From: Prunella strophiata
Taxonomy: Eukaryota > Chordata > Aves > Passeriformes > Prunellidae
Direction of reading: 5' to 3'
Assembly (NCBI GenBank): GCA_036583965.1
Contig: JAZBQD010000026.1
Coordinates: 2,291,400-2,355,399 of the forward strand
Length of the DNA: 64,000 nucleotides
Position 1 is the stretch's first letter, and each line of letters begins with the position of its first letter. The translations under genes were made by a program, and so were the position numbers. Positions 1 to 11,728 of the stretch are shown here, one piece after another. Below the pieces are notes generated by a model. The model had not been told where the DNA came from and did no database searches. It saw nothing but the letters and a program-made list of their open reading frames with translations.

Positions 1-305
1 CCTGACAGGAAGGGACAGTCAGGGAGGGTTGGGCTCTGCTCCAGGGAACAGGGACAGGAGGAGAGGGAACAGCTGCAAGCTGCACCAGGAGAAGTTTAGA
101 CTGGATATTAGCAACACCTTTTTCCCAGAAAGGGGAGCAAAGCATTGGAACAGACTGCCCAGGGAAGTGGAGGGGTCACTATCCCTGGAAGAGCTGGAAA
201 AATGTGTGGATGTGGCACTAGGACATGGCTCAGTGGTGGACCTGGTGGTGGTGCTGGGTTGACAGCTGGACTTGATGATCTGAGAGGTCTTTCCCAACCC
301 CAAAC
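1..305 (+). mobile_element. CR1 LINE 3' end, cut by window edge
   Basis: The sequence follows the CR1 3' region: gctctgctccagggaacagg, the cattggaacagactgcccag block, the tccctggaagagctgg block, then ggacttgatgatctgagagg and tttcccaacccc. These are the landmark strings of avian CR1 3' tails in sense orientation. The element starts before base 1. Short ORFs over it are fortuitous. Confidence 0.85.
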
Positions 306-588
306 ACTTCCACGATGGGCAGCAGGCAGTGCCTGTGCTGTGCTCTGATTCCCATTTTGTTATCCTTTAAAAACTTGCACCACTATGCCAATACACTTGA
401 TTTATTATCTATAATGTCAAAATTGAAAAGGTTAATCACCACTATTAGTCAGTGAAAATGAGGCAGGATTATCACTTGAATGACAACACTGACAGTGGGA
501 GCAGGGGAAGGGAGGAAGGGCAGGCACACTGGGACCTGCCCAAACCACAGCTGGCCATCACCCACAGCAGGGGCAGAGGCTAAAGAGT

Positions 589-677
589 CTCCACCAAACA
601 AAGATCACACCAAAACCACCCAAATGTGAACATTAGAGAGCACCTGATGTTCTCTAAGTGAGCTTTAGTTTTTCCCA
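589..677. repeat. Copy 1 of a ~90-bp duplicated segment
   Basis: It begins caccaaacaaagatcacacc and continues with near-identical sequence to 3,112-3,222, in the same orientation. Neither copy shows an ORF or a known tail. It is likely a small dispersed repeat or a fragment of one. Confidence 0.6.
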
Positions 678-2339
678 CCTGACAAAACTCTGGTGACTGC
701 TGTGCCAGGGACCACAAACCTGGCAGAGGTGGCTGTGCCCAGGGAAGGGCTCTTGAAGCAGGATAAGGAAGCAGACACCCCTTACACCCCCTGGTGCCAT
801 CCCACACAGCCCCATAACCTCAGCTGGGGATTCCCACTGAGCTGGAACTCCACTTGGGGTCACCTCACAGGGAACTGCTCTCCAAGCTCGGGTAAATTCA
901 TCCTCAAGAATGAGCTGCAGGCTCCAGCTCCTTTGAAAGGAAGGCTGGGGGAGGGAAGGGAACACTACAAACACTGAATACCCACCTCACCCATCTCCAG
1001 TTGGCAGCATTATCTTTTTCCTCAGCAGTTAAAAAAAAAAAACAACCATCAAACCAGCACCACTAATGGGATGGAAAATTAACTATTTTTACACAGGCTG
1101 CAATTTCCAAAAGCCCTGTAAAGCCAGAGGTGTGGGAAAGAGGAGCTCCTGAGCACCCTGCTGCTCTACTCCTGTTGGGAAAACACCAGGAAAAATCACC
1201 AGTGGGAAAGGGCAACTGCTGTCCTGAAGGAAGGGAAAAAGGAAAGGAAAAAAGAAAGGAAAAAGGAAAGGAAAGAGGAAAGGAGCAGCAGGAGGATGCA
1301 CCTGACCCAGGTTAGGATAGGAAATGCCCACAGGTTCCAAGAGTTCTGGGATCTGAGCATTTATCCTGGGATTACAAACAGGAACACAGAGATAAAACTG
1401 AGGAAAGGTGACAAGAAGTTGCTGGATATTTGAAAATTAGACCAAGATTGTTTTGGCAGCGAGGTCAAAAGACAAAATTAAACCATGGCATTTAATTGCT
1501 GTGCTAGCTGTACATCAGCAAGACTCATGAACACCCACTGCAGTATTTCCACACCATTATAAACTTCCTTATCCTTATTCTGAAGGTTGGTTCTAACCTG
1601 AAACCGAGCATCAAAAAAGCAAAGCCCTGGATCTACTCTGGGATCTGCTTTTCAAAACCAACCAAGTGTTAATATGAAGGTTTTAATGCTTACATTAAAA
1701 CAAAAACGAGATTATCCTGTGAAGTTGTTGATTGCTGATGTCTTTGCAGGGTGGGAGACACTAAGAAGTGACTTATTTAAAAAAACCCAACATAAACATA
1801 CTTATTAATTTTAAAAAAACCTGTTTATTGTGAGATTATAGGCCATTTTATGTTTATAAAAACAGGCTTTACTTTCACAATTTTCATGTAAACAACACTG
1901 TCTTCATGATTTTTTAAAAACAGATTTAAACTTGAAAAGATCCAAGTATTTACATTAATCATTAAAATTTTAGTTCTGTGCAACAAGCAACTGTAGCAAC
2001 TGTTTTCCTGTCTTTTTATTTATTAAATATAGCAGGCCAGTGGTAAGGAAGGTATGCAAATATAGAATGAAATATTCATGCTTGGTGAAGTATCTTGGAG
2101 AATTAAAAAAAAAATAAACTGTGAGGTGCAGGGGAAGTAAAGGTGATTAAAATAGTGCTCAAACCCAGAGAAATAGGGCTAGTAATGGGGTAAAAAATCC
2201 TCAGATGGATGGAGAAGGGTCAGCCTGGCTTGTAATTAATCATTTGAGAGGTTTGTCTTTCAAATTAAAAGCTTTGCAAAGATAAACTGATGCCATTCCT
2301 CTGAAAGCCACATGTCCAATGACTACAGGTGATACAACA
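678..2339. other. Non-coding, no clear feature
   Basis: AT-rich unique-looking sequence. The only structure is a purine run of GGAAA type at about 1,229-1,284. No supported exon on either strand. Confidence 0.6.
1229..1284. repeat. Imperfect GGAAA purine tract
   Basis: About 55 bp of interrupted aaggaaagg and aaaaagg units on the plus strand, a simple polypurine run. Confidence 0.7.
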
Positions 2340-2374
2340 AAAACCCAAAAAACAAAACAACAACAAAAAAAAAA

Positions 2375-2406
<32 letters not shown>

Positions 2407-2456
2407 AACAAAAAAAAAAAAACACGCAGAGAAAACAGGAAAAAAAAAAAAAAAGC
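2340..2456. repeat. A-rich low-complexity tract
   Basis: More than 110 bp of A runs broken by single C or G, including an uninterrupted stretch of over 25 A. Poly-Phe ORFs on the minus strand are artefacts of it. Confidence 0.9.
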
Positions 2457-2461
2457 TGCAA

Positions 2462-2815
2462 CATAAAAAGCCAAGCCCAGCACGGGGCAGAACCGTAATG
2501 TCTGCAGGCGGTGTGGGGGTGGAGAGGCCGGCACGAAGGAGCTCCGAGCCCCTCAGAGGCGCCGCCTCACCCCGCGCTGCTGCCGGGACCCCGGGCTCTG
2601 ACGCTCCAGATGCTCAAACCAGCTCGGTGCCGAACCCAGGCAGCCCCCCTGCCCTGCTGAGCCCAAACTGGCCGTGCTGGGGCTGCCAGGGCCGTGCCAG
2701 GGCCGTGCCAGGCCGTGCCAGCCAGCCCACAGCATCCCCAGCATCGCCCTCCCCAGGCACAGCTCCGGCATCGCCCACAGCACGGGCACAGCCTGCAGGG
2801 CCTCCACTGTCGCCC
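2462..2815. other. GC-rich, CpG-containing patch with short tandem repeat
   Basis: An abrupt GC-rich island of about 350 bp between an A-tract and an LTR-like segment. It has several CpGs near 2,510-2,610 and four tandem copies of a ggccgtgccag unit at about 2,690-2,722. It has no start or splice context that supports a gene. It could be part of an inserted element. Confidence 0.5.
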
Positions 2816-3111
2816 TGGTTTTTGAAGTTTCTCTAAAGCCTTCTGATGTTTACATTCTGGTGCAGAACTTTCTCACACACTTTCTGTAAATAACTTATTG
2901 TTTTGTCTTCCTCTATGGGGGACGAGCAACTTGATGGACTGTTGGGTTGTCCAGTGGCATTGAGGAGGTGGCACTGTCACCCTCCAATGACACTGGCATT
3001 CCAGAAAACTACTAAATGGAGTCAGAATTCAATAAACTTCCTCTTTTTGCTCTCTCGCACCTCGCAAAGAGCTGCTGTCCACGTCGTGTTGTTTATGCTC
3101 TACAGCGACAC
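2816..3111 (+). mobile_element. Probable solo LTR of an endogenous retrovirus
   Basis: It starts tggtttttgaagtttctc and holds an AATAAA signal at about 3,030. A T- and C-rich U5-like stretch follows, ending near ctctacagcgacac. The layout matches avian LTRs as I remember them. No matching target-site duplication is visible, so the ends are approximate, and there is no viral gene next to it. Confidence 0.45.
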
Positions 3112-3222
3112 TTCACCAAACAAAGATCACACCAAAACCACCAAAATGTGAAAAATTAGAGAGCACCTGGTGTTACTTCTCACGGTAGTTTTTAGTTCTC
3201 TAAGCAAGCTTTAGCTTTTCCT
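3112..3222. repeat. Copy 2 of the ~90-bp duplicated segment
   Basis: Direct-orientation match to 589-677 (shared caccaaacaaagatcacacc and the gagagcacctg block). A roughly 20-bp stretch absent from copy 1 lies around 3,175-3,195. It lies immediately after the LTR-like segment. Confidence 0.6.
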
Positions 3223-3461
3223 GGCTTTAGTTTTTTTGGGGTTTTTTTGTGGCTTCTCCATCGTGCAGGGCTGGCAGAACTTGGGGAGGGCTGGAGAAAG
3301 GACAGGCACAGCCCCTGGTCCATGGCAGAGCTCCCAGAGGATGCAGGGCTGGAAACACCCTGGGGATGTCGGCTCTGGGTTGTTCCCCCTCCCCAGTGGT
3401 ACCCAGATGCCAAGGAAGGCACAGTCAGAGCCACAGGATGGGCTGAACTGGAAGGGAGCCA

Positions 3462-3572
3462 CAGGGATCACGGAATCACAGAATATCCCAAGCTGGAAGG
3501 GACCCATAAAGATCATCTTTATGATGGCCAGCTCCTGGCCCTGCACAGCACCATCCCCAAGAGTCAAGGCAG
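3462..3572 (-). mobile_element. CR1 LINE 3' tail fragment
   Basis: Antisense CR1 tail: gaatcacagaatatcccaag, then ctggaagggacccataaag and atcat. This is the reverse of the usual CR1 3' terminus. Short fragment, 5' truncated. Confidence 0.75.
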
Positions 3573-5816
3573 ATGCTCTTTTATTATACTCATAAATCAG
3601 TGTAAACCCAGAATTCTGCTGTTGCACATCTCCATTTGGTGCAGATGCAACGCTGGGCCATCCCCTGGATTTCCTCTGCTCAGCTCACCCTGGGCAGCCA
3701 CAGAGCTCTCCTTCCTCTCTGAGCAACATCTCTGTCACCATCAAGTCACTTATTTACAGCCACAAAGGAAGTTTCTAGGTGTGTGGATCTTCCTTTTTGT
3801 CCACAGCAGTTTTCTGCAAGGGAAAACTGGCTGCTGCACTGATTTCAGTATTGTACTAATAAATGCAGACAAAAATATCCTAGAGAGAACAAAAAGAGAA
3901 CAACCCCCCAACCAGAATCAGTAAATAACACATCATGGCACCACAGTGCACATCTAAGATATAGGTGAACTAATCCCTTCAAGAATTTCCACATCAAGAA
4001 TTCATTTCAATTATTGATGAAAAATGCATAAAGAATATAATGGTTTAATTTTATTGTTTATACTGCATGACAGTATCTGGACAAGATAATAAAATAAAAG
4101 GCCAATCAGATTTTTAAATCCATTAAAATTTGCAGGACTTGGAAATTAATTTCAAATCTTGCTGTCAGAGTTTCCCCCCAAAGAACTTACTAACACTATT
4201 TTTTCCAACATGAAACCTTTGTTCTCTACTACAGCTACGTGAAAAATCTATATATAATATGGAAAAACTCTTTGAATGTACTTGTATCAGTATCTTCAAA
4301 AAAATAGCCAGGGAAAAATACAAGAACTCTGATGATCTTTTCTCAGGATTGCTTATTTTAAATGCTATTTGCAGCACTGGGAGGTAAAAAAGCCTTCTTA
4401 CAAACAACAAATTTTGAAGGTGATGACATCCCTTTGCAAACAGTAGCTGCTGCCAACAACTAGCCACACTTTTTTTTTTCTCCCCCTCTACCATACCTAC
4501 ACTTGTAAGGAACACTCCTTTTAATTAGAGCGAGAACACACAAAATGGGAGCCCACAGGATTGCAGCCTAAAAGCCACATGCCCATTTTTGCTGACTAGA
4601 AAGTTTCTTTTCATTGTCTCAAAAAAACAAATAAAACCAAAAAACACACCAAAACCAAACCCAAAAAATGCACCTACCACAAAAGCAAAAACCATCCTTA
4701 CCACAGGTCTCAAAACCAAACCCAAGCCAAAGAAACCAAACAAAAATCCTTTTACCAGCTCTCCCCCAGCACTCAGAACATAATGGAAGGAAGACAGGAA
4801 CACAATAAACTCCAATTTCAAATTCAACCTCTGCCTGCACTTCTCAGCCTGAGCAACCCATGCTGAAAGCATTAGCTGGGAATCAATTACCAGCATTTAA
4901 AACAATTTGTATAACCTCAGATACAAAAATTCTGCAATGCATTTCTCACAGAGGTGCACCCAAGTATGGCAAATGTAAAAGCAAACATCCAGTTGAATGT
5001 CAAAACGTTCATTGCAGGGTGCTCAAAATGCTTTTTATGCTAAATTATCTCATGCAAATATAGGCAATATGACATTTTTTGAGGTGAAAGAGCAGGAGGG
5101 AAGCAGAAAGAGGTTGGTTACTTGCAATTGGGCTTTTCTTGCCAAATTTGATGCATTTGATTTTTAGAATTAACACAGCCTCCGAGATGAGTGCCTAAAG
5201 CTCACGTCTCAATATGCTACATATTCAGTACAAAAATTAATTAAGAGATTACCCACTGAAGGTCACACACACATCGACAAGGACTGGAAACAATTTTGTG
5301 GCGGGGAAAAAAAAAAAAAAAAGCTTAGACCTGAAAGAAAATAAAATGTGGTGCTGAAGAGCAAAGATGAGCTGTGTTGATTTCAGACACCACCTCAACC
5401 AAAAAATCATCACCACCCCACTCCTTGGGTGTGCTCACACACCTGGCAGCGAGAACTGCAGAAAGTTGGGAAGTCTGAGCACTCCAGGTTTTGGATAAGG
5501 TTTGGAAAACTGCCCTGGGAAGAGGAGGAGGAGGAGGAGGAGATGCCCAGGTTTTGTGGGGCAGAGCTAGGGGATGGCAGGGGCCATGGCACAGCTGCTG
5601 CACACACTCAGCACAGCTCCCCACTCCAAGTGTTTATCAGATCCCAGCAGCACTGCGGCATCCAGGAGCGGGGATGTGCTGTTTTGTTCACATTTTAATG
5701 TGCCATCTTGCAGTAGATGCTTGCACAGCAGAGTAAATACAATCTCTATATATACCCTGCGTGGGCGGCAGGGGTTATTTCTGACTGTCTTCATTACATT
5801 TCATTGCCAATTTGAA

Positions 5817-5819
<3 letters not shown>

Positions 5820-5852
<33 letters not shown>

Positions 5853-5868
5853 GACCAAAAAAAAAAAC
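5820..5868. repeat. Poly(A) tract
   Basis: About 28 consecutive A followed by a second A run. No retrotransposon body is seen next to it. Confidence 0.85.
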
Positions 5869-6985
5869 CCTCAACAATTCTCCAAAGTGATTTCAGTCTG
5901 ATTTTTATAATTATTTCCAGAACCTTTTCATTATGCAATTTTGAATACTTATTGAAAGCTCGCTCTCTCTTGCAAAGTTATCCTTGATGCAAGTCAAGCA
6001 AACCAGACAAGCTAAAGCTTCTCCCTCTTCCTGCTTTATTAATAAACACAGACATGAATGACATTCACAGTGTTTAGCCCGGAGAACAGTTTAATAATAA
6101 TGCTGCATCTTGCTTTATGGGAAGGGAGCTAAAGAGGAAACTCAAAGGCTAATAGGTACAAATATCGTGCTTCAATTGCAATAAAAAATAGTGCTGAACT
6201 GTAAAAATGTAACTGATAGCAGCAATCTCAAAGATGTGGGTTCTGGTAACCCTCAAGCTAAAGCCGATTAGGTTTTGTTACATAGGTCCTTTGTGTGTTT
6301 TTGTGCTGCTGTACCAGTTAAATTGACCTCTACAGGCATGTGTGTTGCTTTTATCCTTTAATGGCTTCCCATTCCAAACCTAAGTTAGGCTAGCAAAACC
6401 AAATAAATAAAAAATGCCCCCTTCCACCTGTGAGAGGGAGATCTCTGCACATGAACACCTTGCACTAAAATCCTGGGAATGCCAAGCAATTAGCACGATG
6501 GCAGCAGGATGTGAGAGCTGTCAGGTGGGATGCTGGGGCTCCAAAATGGAATTACAGCCAGACACCAGACAGAAATACCCAGCCCCAGCCTGCAGCAGGT
6601 CAGGAATGAGCATTTCAGAGGGAACACACCACCTGCAGAGCAACACCAAGGAAAAAAAGATTCTCAGACTTTCCTTATTTTTGATAATTGCCTGTAAAAG
6701 TCTGTAATCAGCTCTACAAATAAAAAAACAGCAACTCTAAATGTAAGTCCAAACACTTCCATTTCCAGCACAGTTGGTCTGTATTTCCTCTCTGGGGCAA
6801 TAATGCAAGCAGCTGGCCCAGCCTCTTGCTCTGTGTGATGATTTTTTAAAAAGTAGAGACCTCAGGAGTTTACTTAAGACAAATCTTTGGCATTTGATGA
6901 TGTGAAGGAGCCCAAGCAGCACATCCACACAGAACAAGCCCCCTCGGCAGGAACAGGGAGCAGCTGCCACCAAAGACAGGCTCCA

Positions 6986-7008
6986 AAAAAAAAAAAAAAA
7001 AAAAAAAA
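6986..7008. repeat. Poly(A) tract
   Basis: More than 20 consecutive A on the plus strand, with no attached element visible. Confidence 0.85.
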
Positions 7009-8474
7009 GGAGGAGACAAGAGAGATGGGAAAATTGGTTCAAAATTTTCTCACATTGAAACACCTTTATTTGCCCACTTAAAACAGCCCAACCTCAGGGA
7101 AACATCACTGAGTCGCTAAAGGGAAGTTTTAGCCACGTTCTAAATATGTGTATTTTTCTGGAGCTTCAAGGAGGCAGAATTAGTCAGTTTGGCTACAGGC
7201 CATGAAACATAATTAGTTATGTGAAGTATGTTTAAATATGTAACTACAACTGCTAATAGGAGTGCCCAGCCCCATAAATACTCAGTGATAAGATGGGAGA
7301 GCAGCTGGGCACAGGCAAAACGCCGGAGACACTCCCAGAGGAATTGCCACCTCTTCAGGAAGAGAAGTCAGAAATTACAAATCTAAATAATGACACACAG
7401 TGCTGAAATCAGGAAGGAAGGAGGGGGAAATGGTCCATCTTTAGAGCACGTGGGGAAAAAGACAGTTTGGGACTTGTGAGAAGAAAAGCAGGAGGAGCAG
7501 CACATTTCCTGCCTTCAGGAAATTCAAGGGTCAGTGGAAAATAAACTTCCACTGGAGATACAACAGCCACCACCTGGAACCCCAGAAAACCCTCCAGACA
7601 CAAGAGCCACCAGCCCAAATCCCAAAAATCCTCCCAGACACTGCTGAGCAGTAACAAACCTGCAAGATATTAAAATAAAAGAATGGTGTATTAAGCAATG
7701 TGGTAACTGCAATTTGTCATTTAGCACTGTGAATCTATGGATTTTAATGACAGGGTCTCATTTACATTTAACAATCAGTGTACTAGAACATTTCTTGGGA
7801 ACTGGGGGTATTTTCTTGTCTCAGTAGGAATATATAGAAATTTCTTCTTGATTAACAACAGACTATAGGAGTTTTGCCCTGAAATCTCAGTCCCTTGGTT
7901 TCTCTCTGGAGCTGGATGAATTTCAACACACCAAACTGCAATCCTGACAAGCTCTCCAAAATTCAGCTGTTTGTAATAATTATGTATTTAACAATTCTTC
8001 CACAAGAATAACATTATAAAGCACCTTTCATTTTATTGTTCATCTATACCACACATCTGCTTTAAAAACCACTAGCAGCATATCTTGTTCTTAAGTGATG
8101 CATTTTTGGATGTGACTTTCAAAAGCATTTACAGCAACTTAGGAGCATAAATCCCACTGATACTCAACAGTATTTATGCCCTTAATGCCTGTAGCCATTA
8201 CTGAAAATCTCATTCTTTTCCAGAGCTTTGGAGATATTCCAGAGGTCGTACATGTAGTAAGAAATGGCAAGTGTCACAAGGTATTTTGTGTCTCACAGAA
8301 ATGCTATGCAGCTTTAGGACAGGCATCAAGAATACTGAATACATGCACTTAAAACAATAATGGGGAGTTTAGGAAGCAGGGAAAGGCTCTAGTAGAATTT
8401 AGCCAGTTAGTTGGGGATAAGGTTGCTCTCTGTTGCATCCAAGCCAGTAAAAGTGGGATTCTAATTCTTCTTTT

Positions 8475-8535
8475 ATTCCACTGGAACACGGGGATTATTC
8501 CACTGGAACATGGGGATTATTCCACTGGAAGATGG
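8475..8535. repeat. Three-copy short tandem repeat (~22 bp)
   Basis: Three successive copies of a unit containing ttattccactggaacatggg. The last copy is diverged (ggaagatgg). Confidence 0.8.
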
Positions 8536-8875
8536 AGCTGCAGTGTCACTGCACTGCTGCACACTGACCACCACAAACCATGAATGTCTTCTCCTACTCT
8601 GACAACAACAACCAAAACTTGAGGCCCTCCATTACAGCTAAATTAAACTGCTGAACAAGTTCAATTAGGCCATTTAAAATGCATATTTTTGGGCAAATCC
8701 TAATTAGCTTTCAGCAAGTAGTGGAAGCCCCAGCCTTGATTAACAAGCTCATTTACTCTGAGACACTCCTGCAGAGCCCAGTGATCGCTGCCTGCACCCA
8801 CCACTGGAGATCAGAAGTTGGTGTGCAACTGCAGAAAACATGAAGCTGCAAGAACACTTGGGATTTTACATGGAC

Positions 8876-9022
8876 CAGAGAATCAGAGAATCACAATGGC
8901 CTGGGCTGGAAGGGACATTAAAGCTCATCTCTTTCCATATAAATAGGCAAGGAAACCTTCCACTATCCAGAGCTCCATCAGACCTGGCCTTGGACACTTC
9001 CAGGGATGGGGCAGACCAGTTT
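8876..9022 (-). mobile_element. CR1 LINE 3' tail fragment
   Basis: Antisense CR1: agaatcagagaatcacaatg, gcctgggctggaagggacat, then the accttccact block and cacttccagggatggggcag. About 150 bp of the 3' end is preserved, somewhat diverged. Confidence 0.85.
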
Positions 9023-10150
9023 GCAGTGGCTCTTGTAGCTACCACTGCTTCAGGTCTTCCTAGAACATAGAAAGTACAATAAATAAAATTACTTAACACA
9101 ATGCATGGATGAACATCCATCAATCAGCTCCTGTGTCGTACAGGGAACCCTGCACTGAATGATTCAATGGGAGAACAGGATTTTTTTTGTTCTTCAGCCT
9201 GATTGTCATCACTGACATCCTTGGGAACTGGGAGTCTACAGCACCTTTACACAACTGGACCATAACTTCCTACTCTCAGTTTAACCTGTAAAAAAAAGGG
9301 TTAAAAACACTTGCTAATGAACATCACAGTAAGCAACAGGGCCAGAGTATTGCTTTTGCAGCAGAACTAAATTTGATGGATACCAAGAGTGTTTAGCACT
9401 TGTACACAATCACTCAGCCATGACGTGTCTGTGGTAAACTTCCACATAGTGCAAAGAGGATTTTTAGGGAAAAAAAGCCACAGAAGTTTGTTCACAACAG
9501 ACTCGGGAGCTGTATTGTTATTCTGTCATCAGCTGAGAAGCAGGAGTAAAATAGAAACTTCCCAGTGAACACAAAGAAAAAATTACACTCTGAACATCTG
9601 CTTACAAATCTTTGAATCAAGCTTTTTACAAAGCCTTATCTTTTAATTACCTCCTGCCCCCTTCCACGCCATCACTTTTGGCTTGCTAATTTAATTCCTT
9701 GGACATTTTTGCACTCACAAGTTTGACTACATCACTTGGTTAAACCAACAACAAACTCCAAGTAGCTGTGAGATGAATGACCATAATGAATTTTATGTTT
9801 TAAATATATACAGACCAACATTACAGGCTACTGTACTCTCTAGAAGGGTGCTGCAAGCAGTAAATCAGTCCTGCAAGGGCTCTGTGTGAGAGGCTGCTTG
9901 GCTGCTCCTGCCTGGTGGCTGCCAGCACCAGGTCACTTCCAACCCTGCTCCCTGTGACCATCTGCAGCTCGAGATGTGGCCTCCCTGCCAGCAACACAAA
10001 GCAGCCCAGGCAGGGGAAGCCAGGGAGACAAATCCAACAGCCAGGCAGTGCCCCAGCTTTCCTGCCAGCACCATCTCAGGCCAGGGTGATCATCCAGCCC
10101 CAGACAGACTCCAGGCTCCTGAGTACCAGCACTGCCACTGGAGCCAGAGC
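9023..10150. other. Non-coding, no clear feature
   Basis: AT-rich unique sequence on both strands with no supported exon, leading into the minisatellite. Confidence 0.5.
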
Positions 10151-11728
10151 GCTGCTCCTGAGCTCTGCCATCCCATCATAACCACCACTGCTGTGCTGAG
10201 CTCTGCCATCCCAGCATAACCACCCCTGAGTCTGCATCCCACCATAACCACCATGCTGTGCTGAGCTCTGCCATCCATCATAACCACCACTGCTGTGGCT
10301 GAGCTCTGCCATCCCATCATAACCACCACTACTGTGCTGAGCTCTGCCATCCCACCATAACCACCACTGCTGCTCCTGAGCTCTGCCATCCCAGCATAAC
10401 CACCACTGCTGTGCTGAGCTCTGCCATCCCACCATAACCACCACTGCTGTGCTGAGCTCTGCCATCCCATCATAACCACCACTGCTGCTCCTGAGCTCTG
10501 CCATCCCATCATAACCACCACTGCTGTGCTGAGCTCTGCCATCCCATCATAACCACCACTGCTGTGCTGAGCTCGCCATCCCATCATAACCACCACTGCT
10601 GTGCTGAGCTCTGCATCCCATCATAACCACCACTACTGTGCTGAGCTCTGCCATCCCACCATAACCACCACTGCTGTGCTGAGCTCTGCCATCCCACCAT
10701 AACCACCACTGCTGTGCTGGGCTCTGCCATCCCATCATAACCACCACTGCTGTGCTGAGCTCGCCATCCCATCATAACCACCACTGCTGTGCTGGGCTCT
10801 GCCATCCCATCATACCACCACTGCTGTGGCTGAGCTCTGCCATCCCATCATAACCACCATGCTGTGCTGAGCTCTGCCATCCACCATAACCACCAATGCT
10901 GTGCTGAGCTCTGCCATCCCACCATAACCACCACTGCTGTGCTGGGCTCTGCCATCCCATCCCATCCCATCCCATCCCATCCCCATTCTGCTCCCCAGGC
11001 TCTGCCATCCCATCATAACCACCACTGCTTGCTGAGCTCTGCCATCCACCATAACCACCACTGCTGTGCTGACTCTGCCATCCCATCATAACCACCACTG
11101 CTGTGCTGAGCTCTGCCATCCCACCATAACCACCACTGCGTGCTGAGCTCTGCCATCCCATCATAACACCACTGCTGTGCTGAGCTCTGCCATCCAGCAT
11201 AACCACCACTGCTGTGCTGGGCTCTGCCATCCCACCATACCACCACTGCTGTGCTGAGCTCTGCCATCCCATCATAACCACCACTGCTGTGCTGAGCTCT
11301 GCCATCCCATCATAACCACCACTGCTGTGCTGAGCTCTGCCATCCCACATAACCACCACTGCTGTGCTGAGCTCTGCCATCCCACCATAACCACCACTGC
11401 TGTGCTGAGCTCTGCCATCCCATCATAACCACCACTGCTGTGCTGAGCTCTGCCATCCCAGCATAACCACCACTGCTGTGCTGAGCTCTGCCATCCCAGC
11501 ATAACCACCACTGCTGCTCCTGAGCTCTGCCATCCCAGCATAACCACCACTGCTGTGCTGAGCTCTGCCATCCCATCATAACCACCACTGCTGCTCCTGA
11601 GCTCTGCCATCCCACCATAACCACCACTGCTGTGCTGAGCTCTGCCATCCCAGCATAACCACCACTGCTGTGCTGAGCTCTGCCATCCCATCCCATCCCC
11701 ATTCTGCTCCCCAGGCTCTGCCATCCCG
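10151..11728. repeat. 38-bp minisatellite, about 40 copies
   Basis: The unit begins gagctctgccatcccatcat and continues aaccaccactgctgtgct, 38 bp. Variants carry gctgctcct for gctgtgct (39 bp), single-base losses, and catcccacc or catcccagc at the centre. Most copies contain GAGCTC. Because 38 is not a multiple of three, overlapping minus-strand ORFs cycle through frames giving MAELSTAVVV-like strings. They are artefacts. Two copies of a non-unit segment (about 10,951-11,011 and 11,682-11,727) mark an internal duplication. Confidence 0.97.

Larger units (their letters stand above)
3573..8474. other. Non-coding AT-rich stretch
   Basis: No exon, RNA gene or mobile element recognised. Simple A-tracts occur at about 5,309-5,322, 5,820-5,848 and 6,986-7,008, and a GAG/GGA run at about 5,521-5,542. 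If the CpG island at 32 kb is a minus-strand promoter, this is probably intronic. Confidence 0.5.

Noticed and set aside
10076..11724. Overlapping ORFs with MAELSTAVVV and QQWWL repeats
   Set aside because: Frame-cycling translations of the 38-bp minisatellite.
10151..11728. CRISPR-like regular repeats
   Set aside because: Units are directly adjacent with no unique spacers, and the genome is a vertebrate; it is a minisatellite. The same holds for 49,279-52,328.
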